Origin: an uncultured Intrasporangium sp. | Lineage (GTDB): Bacteria; Actinomycetota; Actinomycetes; Actinomycetales; Dermatophilaceae | Length of the DNA stretch: 7,874 bases | NCBI GenBank assembly: GCA_937873285.1 | Contig: CALMNV010000204.1 | Span: 1 to 7,874, forward strand | Direction: 5' to 3' | Shown here: positions 1 to 5,246 of the stretch, one piece after another | Layout of the letters: each line of letters starts with the position of its first letter | Numbering within the stretch: the stretch's first letter is position 1 | Translations under genes and position numbers: made by a program | Notes under the pieces: model-generated | Seen by the model: the letters and a program-made list of their open reading frames with translations, nothing else | Database searches by the model: none | What the model was told of the DNA's origin: nothing

Positions 1-433
1 TGAAGAGCAGGTTGTCCCGGATGATCCCGGCGTTGTTGACGAGGATCGTCGGCGCGCCGAGCTGCGCAGCCACCCGCTCCACCGCCGCCCGCACGGATGC
101 CTCGTCCGCCACGTCGACGGCGACCGCGAGCGCCTCGCCGCCCCCGGACCGGATGGCCGCCACCGTCTCGGCGCACCCGGCCTCGTCGAGGTCGAGCGCC
201 GCGACGGCGCAGCCATCAGCCGCCAGCCGCCTGGCGACGGCGGCTCCGATGCCGCGCGCCGCGCCGGTGACGATCGCCACCCGTGCCCGGCCTCGCTCGT
301 CGCCGCCCAGGCCGCCGTCCGTGTCGCCGTCCGTGTTGCCGTCCGTGTCGCCGTCCATGTTGCCGTCCATGTCGCCGTCCGTGTTGCCGTCCATGTCGCC
401 GTCTCTCCGCTCGTCCGGTCCGGTGCTAAGCAT
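1..433 (-). CDS. Short-chain dehydrogenase/reductase, FabG-like, 3' end beyond the window
   Basis: This is the N-terminal 144 residues of a classical SDR, an NAD(P)H-dependent oxidoreductase of the 3-oxoacyl-ACP reductase (FabG) type; the true substrate cannot be read from this part. The Rossmann cofactor motif TGAARGIG is at residues 56-63 and the structural NNAG motif at 133-136, followed by IIRDNLLF, a FabG-like segment. The ATG at 433 is preceded by AGGG at 8 nt. Residues 13-40 are seven tetrapeptides of the form (D/N)(M/T)DG, a tail that ordinary FabG lacks. A GTG at codon 52 is an alternative start, but it would cut into the first beta strand. The gene is divergent from the DNA ligase, with 78 bp between the starts. 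The catalytic Tyr-Lys lies outside the window. The SDR family is certain; the FabG assignment is likely. Confidence 0.9.
   Translation of the reverse strand, partial: MLSTGPDERRDGDMDGNTDGDMDGNMDGDTDGNTDGDTDGGLGGDERGRARVAIVTGAARGIGAAVARRLAADGCAVAALDLDEAGCAETVAAIRSGGGEALAVAVDVADEASVRAAVERVAAQLGAPTILVNNAGIIRDNLLF
314..404 (-). repeat. 12-bp coding tandem repeat, about 7.6 copies
   Basis: On the plus strand the unit is GCCGTCC(G/A)TGT(C/T). Full copies start at 314, 326, 338, 350, 362, 374 and 386, with a partial eighth at 398-404. The last base alternates C/T from copy to copy with one exception to strict order, giving a weak 24-bp higher-order period. Read on the minus strand it encodes Asp/Asn-(Met/Thr)-Asp-Gly tetrapeptides in the N-terminal tail of the SDR. 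The unit length is a multiple of three, so gain or loss of copies keeps the frame. Confidence 0.95.
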
Positions 434-439
434 GCGCTT

Positions 440-468
440 ACCCTGACGACGCGGCGGCGGTCCGTCAA
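440..468 (-). promoter_or_regulatory. Candidate promoter of the SDR gene
   Basis: On the minus strand a -35 box TTGACG (468-463) is followed by a 17-nt spacer and CAGGGT (445-440), which keeps only the A and final T of the actinobacterial TANNNT -10. The -10 ends 6 nt before the ATG at 433, which would give a leaderless or nearly leaderless transcript. The -35 is good and the -10 weak, so this is a tentative call. Confidence 0.35.
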
Positions 469-490
469 GCCGGGGGCCCCGTGTTGTCGG

Positions 491-511
491 GCGACCGGCA
501 GAATCGGTCGC
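491..511. promoter_or_regulatory. Inverted repeat abutting the ligase start codon
   Basis: GCGACCG (491-497) and CGGTCGC (505-511) form a perfect 7-bp dyad with a 7-nt spacer, ending directly against the GTG at 512. The spacer contains CAGAAT (499-504), a possible -10 with 7 nt to the start codon. I see no Shine-Dalgarno sequence. The element could be an operator over a leaderless promoter, or an RNA hairpin next to the start if transcription begins upstream. Confidence 0.45.
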
Positions 512-2047
512 GTGCTGCTCTCCGATGTCGTCGACACCTCCCGCACCGTGGCACAGACCGCCTCGAGGACGGCGAAGGTGTCGGCACTGGCCACTGCCCT
601 CGCCGCGGCGGCTGCCGAGGGCGGTGCCACCATCGAGGTGGTCGCCGCCTACCTCGCCGGGGTGCTCCCGCAGCGACGTGTGGGGGTCTCCTGGCGTGGC
701 CTCCAGGGCCTTCCCCCGCCGGCCGATTCGGCCACCCTCACCGTGGCCGACGTGGACGCGGCCGCCTCGGCGCTCGCGGGGCTCGCCGGCCCCGGGTCGA
801 GCGCCCGGCGCACCGAGGCCCTGCACGGCCTCTTCGCGCGGGCCACGGCGGCGGAGCAGAGGTGGCTTGTCGGCCTGCTCACCGGTGAGACCCGTCAGGG
901 CGCCGCCGACGGGGTGGCGCTCCAGGCCATCGCGCGAGCGGCGGACGTGCCGGAGCCGGCGGTCCGTCGGGCGGTCATGCTCGCCGGTCACGCCGGACCG
1001 GTCGCCCGGGCGGCGCTCACAGGAGGCACCGAGGCCCTGTCCGCGATCGCCCTGGAGGTCGGGCGGCCGCTGCGCCCGATGCTGGCCGGCTCGGCGCCGG
1101 ACGTCGCCGCGGCGCTCGCCGCGCTGGCGGGTGAGGTGGCCGTCGAGACCAAGCTCGACGGCATACGGCTGCAGGCACACGTCGAGGACGGGCGGGTGGC
1201 GCTCTTCACCCGGACGCTCGAGGAGGTGACCGACCGGATGCCCGAGATCACCGAGGCGCTGGCCGGGCTGCCGATCCGGCGGGCCGTCCTCGACGGGGAG
1301 GTGCTCGCGCTCACAGCCGACGGGCGGCCGCAGCCGTTCCAGGTGACCGGCGCGCGCACGGCCAGCACGGCGGATCCCGCGCGGCTGCGTGCGCAGGTGC
1401 CGCTCACTCCCTACTTCTTCGACCTGCTGCACCTCGATGGCGAGGACCTGCTCGACGCTCCGGCGGCGCTGCGCTGGGAGCGGCTGGCCGGTGCGGTGCC
1501 GCCGCAGTGGCTCGTCCCGCGCACGACGACCAGCCGCGTCCAGCAAGCCGAGGCGTTCTTCGCCGAGCAGGTCGCAGCCGGGCACGAAGGGGTGGTCGTC
1601 AAGGACCCCGGACTGCCGTATGCCGCTGGTCGCCGCGGCCCGGGATGGGTCAAGGTCAAGCCTCGACACACCCTCGACCTCGTCGTGCTCGCCGTCGAGG
1701 AGGGCAGCGGGCGGCGGCGCGAGTGGCTGTCCAACATCCATCTCGGCGCGCGGGACGCGGCGACTGGCGAGCTCGTCATGCTCGGCAAGACGTTCAAGGG
1801 GATGACGGACGAGATGTTGCGCTGGCAGACCGAGCGCTTCGCCAGCCTCGAGACGTCACGGACCGGCTCCGTCGTGCACGTGCGGCCCGAGCAGGTCGTC
1901 GAGATCGCGTTCGACGGGGTGCAGCGCTCGTCCCGCTACCCGGGCGGGATGGCACTGCGCTTCGCGCGGGTGGTGCGCTACCGGCACGACAAGCCGGTCA
2001 GCGAGATCGACACGACTGAGACGGTGCGGTCCCTGGCCGGCTGGTGA
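512..2047 (+). CDS. ligB: ATP-dependent DNA ligase, LigB type
   Basis: The 511-residue protein closely resembles mycobacterial LigB, an accessory ATP-dependent ligase that seals nicks through an enzyme-AMP intermediate; replication in these bacteria is normally served by NAD-dependent LigA. Residues 1 to about 195 form the N-terminal DNA-binding domain (start MLLSDV, as in LigB). The adenylation domain has motif I KLDG with the nucleophile Lys214, motif III DGE at 261-263, motif IV EGVVVKD at 359-365 and motif V WVKVK at 379-383. The OB-fold follows and ends with the motif VI region SSRYPGGMALRFARVVRYR. Length equals the family norm and no key residue is missing. The GTG start has no Shine-Dalgarno, but the N-terminus matches the family. 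The gene is divergent from the SDR and convergent with bldC across a strong terminator. I see no Ku or polymerase gene beside it, so no sign of a NHEJ operon. Confidence 0.96.
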   Translation: MLLSDVVDTSRTVAQTASRTAKVSALATALAAAAAEGGATIEVVAAYLAGVLPQRRVGVSWRGLQGLPPPADSATLTVADVDAAASALAGLAGPGSSARRTEALHGLFARATAAEQRWLVGLLTGETRQGAADGVALQAIARAADVPEPAVRRAVMLAGHAGPVARAALTGGTEALSAIALEVGRPLRPMLAGSAPDVAAALAALAGEVAVETKLDGIRLQAHVEDGRVALFTRTLEEVTDRMPEITEALAGLPIRRAVLDGEVLALTADGRPQPFQVTGARTASTADPARLRAQVPLTPYFFDLLHLDGEDLLDAPAALRWERLAGAVPPQWLVPRTTTSRVQQAEAFFAEQVAAGHEGVVVKDPGLPYAAGRRGPGWVKVKPRHTLDLVVLAVEEGSGRRREWLSNIHLGARDAATGELVMLGKTFKGMTDEMLRWQTERFASLETSRTGSVVHVRPEQVVEIAFDGVQRSSRYPGGMALRFARVVRYRHDKPVSEIDTTETVRSLAGW

Positions 2048-2060
2048 GCTTACGGCAGAC

Positions 2061-2108
2061 ATGGGGCAGGCGGGGGCGGTGCCGCTGCACCTCCCCCGCC
2101 TGCCCCGT
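2061..2108. terminator. Strong two-tier hairpin terminator between convergent ligB and bldC
   Basis: A perfect 14-bp stem (GGGGCAGGCGGGGG at 2063-2076 with its complement at 2093-2106) extends outward by a G-U and an A-U pair. Inside, after a C/T mismatch, lies a second 5-bp stem GGTGC/GCACC closing a CGCT tetraloop (2083-2086). There is no U tract on either side, as is common in high-GC actinobacteria. The element starts 14 bp after the ligase stop and ends 22 bp from the bldC stop, so it can serve both strands. Confidence 0.88.
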
Positions 2109-2129
2109 TAGAGCGGACGTCGCCGCAGG

Positions 2130-2318
2130 TCACTGACCTGACAGCAGCTTTCGCACCTCTGACTCCCGATACCGGCGATGTCCCCCCAGGGTCCGGATCG
2201 AGGTCAGCTTGCCTGCCTTCGCCCATCGGGTGACCGTCTTGGGGTCGACCCGGAACAGGGCGGCAACTTCGGCGGGTGTCAATAGCTTTTCGGCATCAGC
2301 TCTTTCTGGTGTCATCAT
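2130..2318 (-). CDS. bldC: BldC-family developmental transcriptional regulator (small MerR-like HTH)
   Basis: This 62-residue protein is nearly the same as Streptomyces BldC over its core. The segment LLTPAEVAALFRVDPKTVTR (12-31) holds the helix-turn-helix, and TSIRTLGGHRRYRE (39-52) is the wing. BldC binds DNA head-to-tail as a winged-HTH protein without the MerR effector or dimerisation domains. In Streptomyces it holds back premature sporulation; in non-sporulating actinobacteria its role is less clear. I chose the ATG at 2318 because GGGGA lies 7 nt upstream; the next codon is also ATG (2315). A longer frame reaches an ATG at 2360, but the extra 14 residues match nothing in the family and run through the dyad at 2358-2381. 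The order bldC, DUF3073, purM, purF follows the conserved actinobacterial neighbourhood. Confidence 0.95.
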   Translation of the reverse strand: MMTPERADAEKLLTPAEVAALFRVDPKTVTRWAKAGKLTSIRTLGGHRRYRESEVRKLLSGQ

Positions 2319-2357
2319 CACGGCTTCCCCACCCTGTCGCTCGTTGCGGGCGACTCG

Positions 2358-2381
2358 CATGGGCCCCTAGTTCGGCCCATG
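2358..2381. promoter_or_regulatory. 24-bp dyad upstream of bldC
   Basis: CATGGGCC (2358-2365) and GGCCCATG (2374-2381) are perfect 8-bp arms around an 8-nt spacer, 40 bp ahead of the bldC ATG. The spacing is typical of an operator for a dimeric regulator. In RNA it could also form a hairpin in the bldC leader. If the candidate promoter at 2387-2414 is real, transcription would start at the right arm. Confidence 0.5.
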
Positions 2382-2386
2382 GCCAC

Positions 2387-2414
2387 AGGCTAGGTCCAGA
2401 CACGCTGCTTGGAA
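2387..2414 (-). promoter_or_regulatory. Weak candidate promoter of bldC
   Basis: On the minus strand TAGCCT (2392-2387) fits the TANNNT -10 consensus and is preceded, after 16 nt, by TTCCAA (2414-2409), a poor -35. The predicted start is near 2380, giving a leader of about 62 nt that includes the 24-bp dyad. Only the -10 is persuasive. Confidence 0.25.
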
Positions 2415-2427
2415 GGAGAATGGCGAA

Positions 2428-2532
2428 ATGCCCCGAAGCGGACTGTGTGGCGGCAGTCGGGCGGCAGTCGGGCGGCGAAGCCGCCGCCGCGCCCCGGTGC
2501 GGGAGGAAGCGGGAGCCGCTCGCCTCATGTAG
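2428..2532 (+). CDS. Possible 34-residue small protein or leader peptide
   Basis: An ATG at 2428 follows GGAAGGAG (2411-2418) at 9 nt, a better Shine-Dalgarno arrangement than most genes here have. The frame runs 34 codons to a TAG at 2530. The product would be very basic (MPRSGLCGGSRAAVGRRSRR and onward), of a kind that random GC-rich DNA also yields. A second ATG at 2420 in another frame opens a 98-codon ORF that runs over the DUF3073 start and is less likely. I recognise no family. If it is real, a short regulatory upstream ORF is as likely as a functional protein. Confidence 0.2.
   Translation: MPRSGLCGGSRAAVGRRSRRRAPVREEAGAARLM
2452..2473. repeat. 11-bp tandem duplication
   Basis: GGCAGTCGGGC occurs twice head to tail (2452-2462 and 2463-2473) and is followed by another GGC. 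Its last bases form the left arm of the hairpin GGCGGC-GAA-GCCGCC (2471-2485). It lies within the possible small ORF, where an 11-bp change would shift the frame. Confidence 0.85.
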
Positions 2533-2579
2533 CGTAAGCCCCACGAGAACACCACTTTCCCGGGGCCGCTACGCGGACA

Positions 2580-2603
2580 TCGAAGAGCTCTCGGGCGCTT
2601 CGA
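2580..2603. promoter_or_regulatory. Imperfect hairpin in the DUF3073 leader
   Basis: TCGAAGAGC (2580-2588) can pair with GCGCTTCGA (2595-2603) over 9 positions with one A/C mismatch, around the 6-nt loop TCTCGG. It ends 42 bp before the DUF3073 ATG. In DNA of this composition such a hairpin may be accidental. Confidence 0.25.
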
Positions 2604-2645
2604 CGAGCGATGCCGTCTCGGCACGACGCATGAGGGGGTCACGCC

Positions 2646-2849
2646 ATGGGGCGCGGCCGAGCCAAAGCCAAGCAGACCAAGGTCGCACGGCAGCTCAAGT
2701 ACTACACGCCTGACACGGACTTGAGCGCGCTGGAACGCGAGCTGCACGGGTCTGAGTCGTCCCAGCGCGACGGTGACAACGCGTCACAGTTCGCGGACGC
2801 GGACGAGTTCGACGACTACGGGAAGTGGACCGCCGCGGGCGAGCGCTGA
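2646..2849 (+). CDS. DUF3073 family small protein
   Basis: This 67-residue protein of unknown function belongs to DUF3073, a family found across actinobacteria. The conserved N-terminus MGRGRAKAKQTKVARQLKYY is strongly basic. Then comes TPDTDLSALERELHG (21-35) and a low-complexity acidic tail with DADEFDDY. The split charge and lack of hydrophobic segments suggest a cytosolic protein that may contact nucleic acid or ribosomes, but that is inference only. The ATG follows AGGGGG (2633-2638) at 7 nt, one of the clearest Shine-Dalgarno sites in the window. It is convergent with purM (81 bp between the stops) and divergent from bldC. I saw no clear hairpin terminator in the 81-bp gap. Confidence 0.93.
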   Translation: MGRGRAKAKQTKVARQLKYYTPDTDLSALERELHGSESSQRDGDNASQFADADEFDDYGKWTAAGER

Positions 2850-2930
2850 GCGCGGACCCCCGGCACCTTTCACTCTCGGAGCGCGGTGCGGCACGGTAGC
2901 CCTTCGGTCGTGGCGTCGCCTCGTGCAGCC

Positions 2931-4061
2931 TCAGGCGGCGTGCTCTCCCACGAGCCGGACGGCTCCCCCGTCGACCCCCTTCGCGCCCTGGACCAGGTCG
3001 GCATCGGCGGACCCCCGGGCGGCCCGGTCCTCCTCGCGGGCCACCTGCCCGAGCACCCACGCCGGTATGCCGTGCGCGACCGAGACTTCGATGGCTCGGT
3101 CCGCGTGCGCTTGCGGCAGGACGGCGACGAAGCCCACGCCCATGTTGAGGGTGCGCTCGAGATCGACCCGGGGCACCCGGCCGAGTCGAGCGACGGTGCC
3201 GAAGATGGGCGGCGGCCTCCACGTCGAGCGGTCCAGGGTGGCGAGGGTGCCAGGAGGAAGGACCCGGGCGAGGTTGGCGGCCAGCCCGCCGCCGGTGACA
3301 TGGGAGAGGGCGTGCACGTCGACGCCCTCCGTGCGGATGAGGTCGAGCAGGGGTCGGGTGTAGACGCGGGTCGGCTCGAGCAGCTCCTCGCCCAGCGTGC
3401 GCCCGAGCTCCTCGACGTGGCCCTCGAGTGGCCAGCGGGCGGCGTCGACGACCCGTCGGACCAGCGAGTAGCCGTTGCTGTGCAACCCGCTCGACGCGAG
3501 CGCCACCACGACGTCCCCCGGCCGGACGCGCTGCGGACCGAGCAGCTCGGCATACTCCACGACGCCGGTGGCTGCACCGGCCAGGTCGTACTCGTCGGGC
3601 GCGAGCAGCCCGGGGTGCTCGGCCGTCTCGCCGCCGACGAGGGCCACCCCGGCCTCGGCGCACGCGGCGGCGATGCCGCCCACGATGGCGGCGATCCGCT
3701 CCGGCACGACCTTGCCGGTGGCGATGTAGTCGGTGAGGAAGAGCGGCTCGGCGCCGCATACGACGAGGTCGTCGACGACCATGCCGACGAGGTCGAAGCC
3801 GATCGTGTCGTGCTTGTCCAGGGCCCGGGCGATTGCGACCTTGGTGCCGACTCCGTCGGTCGAGGTCGCCAGCACCGGCCGTGCCATCCGGCCCAGGGCC
3901 GACGCGTCGAACAGGCCGGCGAAACCGCCCAGACCCCCGAGCACCTCCGGCCGGGTGGCAGCGCTCACCGAGGCCTTCATCAGCTCGACAGCGCGGTCGC
4001 CGGCCTCGACGTCCACTCCGGCGGCGGCATAGGTGATCGGGCGGACCGGCTCGTGCGTCAC
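2931..4061 (-). CDS. purM: Phosphoribosylformylglycinamidine cyclo-ligase (AIR synthetase)
   Basis: PurM closes formylglycinamidine ribonucleotide to aminoimidazole ribonucleotide with ATP, step five of purine synthesis, as a cytosolic dimer. The 376-residue protein begins MTHEPVRPITYAAAGVD, has GGLGGFAGLFD at 42-52, the family ATP-site motif STDGVGTK at 67-74, then DDLVVCGAEPLFLTDYIATG and GGETAEHPGL. It is slightly longer than the usual 340-350 residues because of a C-terminal tail. I chose the GTG at 4061: GTAGGG is 7-8 nt upstream, and the residues before it come from the palindromic repeat and are not PurM-like. The frame itself stays open to 4199. It is the last gene of the minus-strand run, 70 bp after the AbiEi-like gene. 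That gap holds a palindromic repeat and a purine-rich stretch on the coding strand. Confidence 0.96.
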   Translation of the reverse strand: MTHEPVRPITYAAAGVDVEAGDRAVELMKASVSAATRPEVLGGLGGFAGLFDASALGRMARPVLATSTDGVGTKVAIARALDKHDTIGFDLVGMVVDDLVVCGAEPLFLTDYIATGKVVPERIAAIVGGIAAACAEAGVALVGGETAEHPGLLAPDEYDLAGAATGVVEYAELLGPQRVRPGDVVVALASSGLHSNGYSLVRRVVDAARWPLEGHVEELGRTLGEELLEPTRVYTRPLLDLIRTEGVDVHALSHVTGGGLAANLARVLPPGTLATLDRSTWRPPPIFGTVARLGRVPRVDLERTLNMGVGFVAVLPQAHADRAIEVSVAHGIPAWVLGQVAREEDRAARGSADADLVQGAKGVDGGAVRLVGEHAA

Positions 4062-4097
4062 CGGGCAAACCCTACCGGCCCCGCCTCCCCCTCCTGG

Positions 4098-4141
4098 TTC
4101 GAGGTATTCCGCCGCCGTATCCCGCCTCGGATTACCTCGAA
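4098..4141. repeat. Palindromic repeat element, copy 1 (44 bp)
   Basis: The left arm TTCGAGGTATTCCG (4098-4111) and right arm CGGATTACCTCGAA (4128-4141) are complementary except at one position; a flanking G/C pair (4097/4142) extends the stem. The centre includes CGTATCCC. It matches copy 2 at 37 of 44 positions in the same orientation with no gaps. The TTA at 4132-4134 is the stop codon (TAA) of the gene on its right. Copy 1 lies between that gene and purM. Confidence 0.92.
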
Positions 4142-5058
4142 CGGCGGCGGATCGGCTGCTTGAGGCCGGCAGCCACCTGCTCGAGGAAGGCATCCTCATG
4201 CAGCCGTAGGCCGATCAGGTCGATGCGCAGCACCGTCTCGCCGTGCAGCGCCAACGCGTTCCGGCTCAGGTTGTCGGCGCTGACCTGCAGCCCCTCGCGG
4301 TGCTGGGCACCGTCGATCTCGACGACGAGGGCGCAGTGGTTCCAACGCACGTCGAGGTAGATGCGGCCGTGCGGTCCCTGCCGGACGACCTGCCGGGCGG
4401 GCTCGGGCAGACCCCGCACGCGGCACATGCGGGCGAAGTCGAGTTCGCCGAGGGACTGCCCGCCGCACGCGATGTCGAGCAGCACCCGGCCGACGAACCC
4501 GCGGCGGGCGCGCCCGCGCAGCCGCGCGGAGCAATCGAGCAGCTGCTGCGGCGTCGTCAGCCGCTGCTGCACCGTCATGAGCAGCACGAGGGCCGCCTGC
4601 CGGTCCGAGGCCGCCCAGTATGCCGCCCGAAGCGCGGCCACGGCGGGGCGCGTCCTCGGCACTCCGGCTCCGACCAGCTCGTCGGGCAGCCGGCGGATGA
4701 TCTTGTGCAGCCTCGTGCCGGCGACGTGCTTGACGGCGCAACGGTGGATGACCGACACGTGCACCTCCTCGTCGGCGTAGTTGCGCAGGCCGGCGACCTG
4801 CAAGGCGGTGACCCCGTCGAGGGCGGTGACGCAGGGGCCGGTCTCCCACACGGCCCGCCAGCGCTGAGCCTCGACCGACAGCTCGCCGTTGTGCACGGCC
4901 ACCGTCTGCAGACCGTGCCGGCGCCACCGCCCCGCTGCCACCTCGTGGCGCACGTCGTCACCCGTGAGGCCGAGGCCGGCCAGAGCGTCACGCGAGAGGA
5001 CTCCGCCGGTCTCGTGGGCAGCGGCCAACGCCCTCTCCCGCCGTTCCGTGCCCTTCAT
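4132..5058 (-). CDS. AbiEi-like N-terminal HTH plus DUF559 (Vsr-like nuclease fold) protein
   Basis: This 308-residue protein has a layout common in actinobacteria. Residues 1 to about 60 resemble the winged-helix domain of AbiEi antitoxins (GGVLSRDALAGLGLTGDDV, then GRWRRHGLQTVAV). A middle region follows, and from about 200 a DUF559 domain. Candidate active-site acidic residues of the PD-(D/E)XK/Vsr-like fold are Glu205 and Asp207 (GELDF), Asp236 (YLDVRW), and Glu247 and Asp249 (VVEIDGAQH). Biological function and substrate are not established for this family. No AbiEii-type toxin lies next to it, so it is not a visible toxin-antitoxin pair. The ATG at 5058 has GGAGG only 1 nt upstream, an unusually short spacing, so translation may be poor or start elsewhere. 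It sits between purF and purM, bracketed by two palindromic repeats; its last codons and stop come from copy 1. Domain assignment is from memory of family sequences. Confidence 0.85.
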   Translation of the reverse strand: MKGTERRERALAAAHETGGVLSRDALAGLGLTGDDVRHEVAAGRWRRHGLQTVAVHNGELSVEAQRWRAVWETGPCVTALDGVTALQVAGLRNYADEEVHVSVIHRCAVKHVAGTRLHKIIRRLPDELVGAGVPRTRPAVAALRAAYWAASDRQAALVLLMTVQQRLTTPQQLLDCSARLRGRARRGFVGRVLLDIACGGQSLGELDFARMCRVRGLPEPARQVVRQGPHGRIYLDVRWNHCALVVEIDGAQHREGLQVSADNLSRNALALHGETVLRIDLIGLRLHEDAFLEQVAAGLKQPIRRRSR

Positions 5059-5166
5059 GCCTCCAGAGTGGGGCGCAGGGGCGCGGCGGCGACGTGGGAG
5101 CAGCGCAGCTGTGGACAGCGTCCGCCGCCGAAGGCCGCGCTGTGGAGCGCCGGCCCCCTCACCCGG

Positions 5167-5210
5167 TTCGATGTAATCCGGCGCTGTATGCCGCGCCGGA
5201 TTACCTCGAA
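5167..5210. repeat. Palindromic repeat element, copy 2 (44 bp)
   Basis: The left arm TTCGATGTAATCCGGCGC (5167-5184) pairs with the right arm GCGCCGGATTACCTCGAA (5193-5210) with a single mismatch in 18 positions, around the 8-nt loop TGTATGCC. A flanking G/C pair (5166/5211) extends it. It is a more perfect palindrome than copy 1, and its loop overlaps the over-represented octamer GTATGCCG (5186-5193). It lies upstream of the AbiEi/DUF559 gene, 36 bp past the purF stop, in the same orientation as copy 1. Confidence 0.93.
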
Positions 5211-5216
5211 CGGGCA

Positions 5217-5246
5217 GGGAGGAGGGGAGGGGAGGGGAGGGGGCGG
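5217..5246 (+). repeat. G-tract array immediately after the purF stop
   Basis: On the plus strand four G runs (5224-5227, 5229-5232, 5234-5237, 5239-5243) are separated by single A bases, preceded by GGGAGGA. This is the textbook pattern for a tight three- or four-tier G-quadruplex in that strand. In the purF transcript, made from the minus strand, it reads as a C-rich tract with almost no G, starting right after the stop codon. Confidence 0.85.

Larger units (their letters stand above)
2319..2645. other. Long intergenic region between divergent bldC and DUF3073
   Basis: These 327 bp contain no gene I can support strongly. From left to right they hold the bldC Shine-Dalgarno, the 24-bp dyad, a possible bldC promoter, a Shine-Dalgarno-like GGAAGGAG (2411-2418) followed by a possible 34-codon ORF, an 11-bp tandem duplication (2452-2473), a GGCGGC-GAA-GCCGCC hairpin (2471-2485), and an imperfect hairpin at 2580-2603 in the DUF3073 leader. 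I found no convincing -35/-10 pair for DUF3073; TAGCGT at 2530-2535 is the best -10-like hexamer. It is unusually long for this compact stretch, which suggests regulatory content. Confidence 0.6.

Noticed and set aside
314..404. The 12-bp repeats as a CRISPR or binding-site array
   Set aside because: Units are contiguous with no spacers, and the period matches codons of an open frame, so a coding tandem repeat explains them.
2420..2713. A 98-codon ORF from the ATG at 2420
   Set aside because: The Shine-Dalgarno would be only 1-3 nt away, and the frame overruns the well-supported DUF3073 start in a different phase.
2850..2930. A terminator between DUF3073 and purM
   Set aside because: Only short 5-bp complementary stretches were found; none makes a convincing hairpin.
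2886..4163. A 425-codon plus-strand frame opposite purM, and a 457-codon minus-strand frame out of phase with it
   Set aside because: purM is unmistakable by its motifs; the other two frames give compositionally biased sequence without family features.
5162..5181. CCCGGTTCGATG at copy 2 as the T arm of a tRNA
   Set aside because: The TTCGA match is part of the palindrome; the loop is too long, and no acceptor, D or anticodon arm is present nearby.
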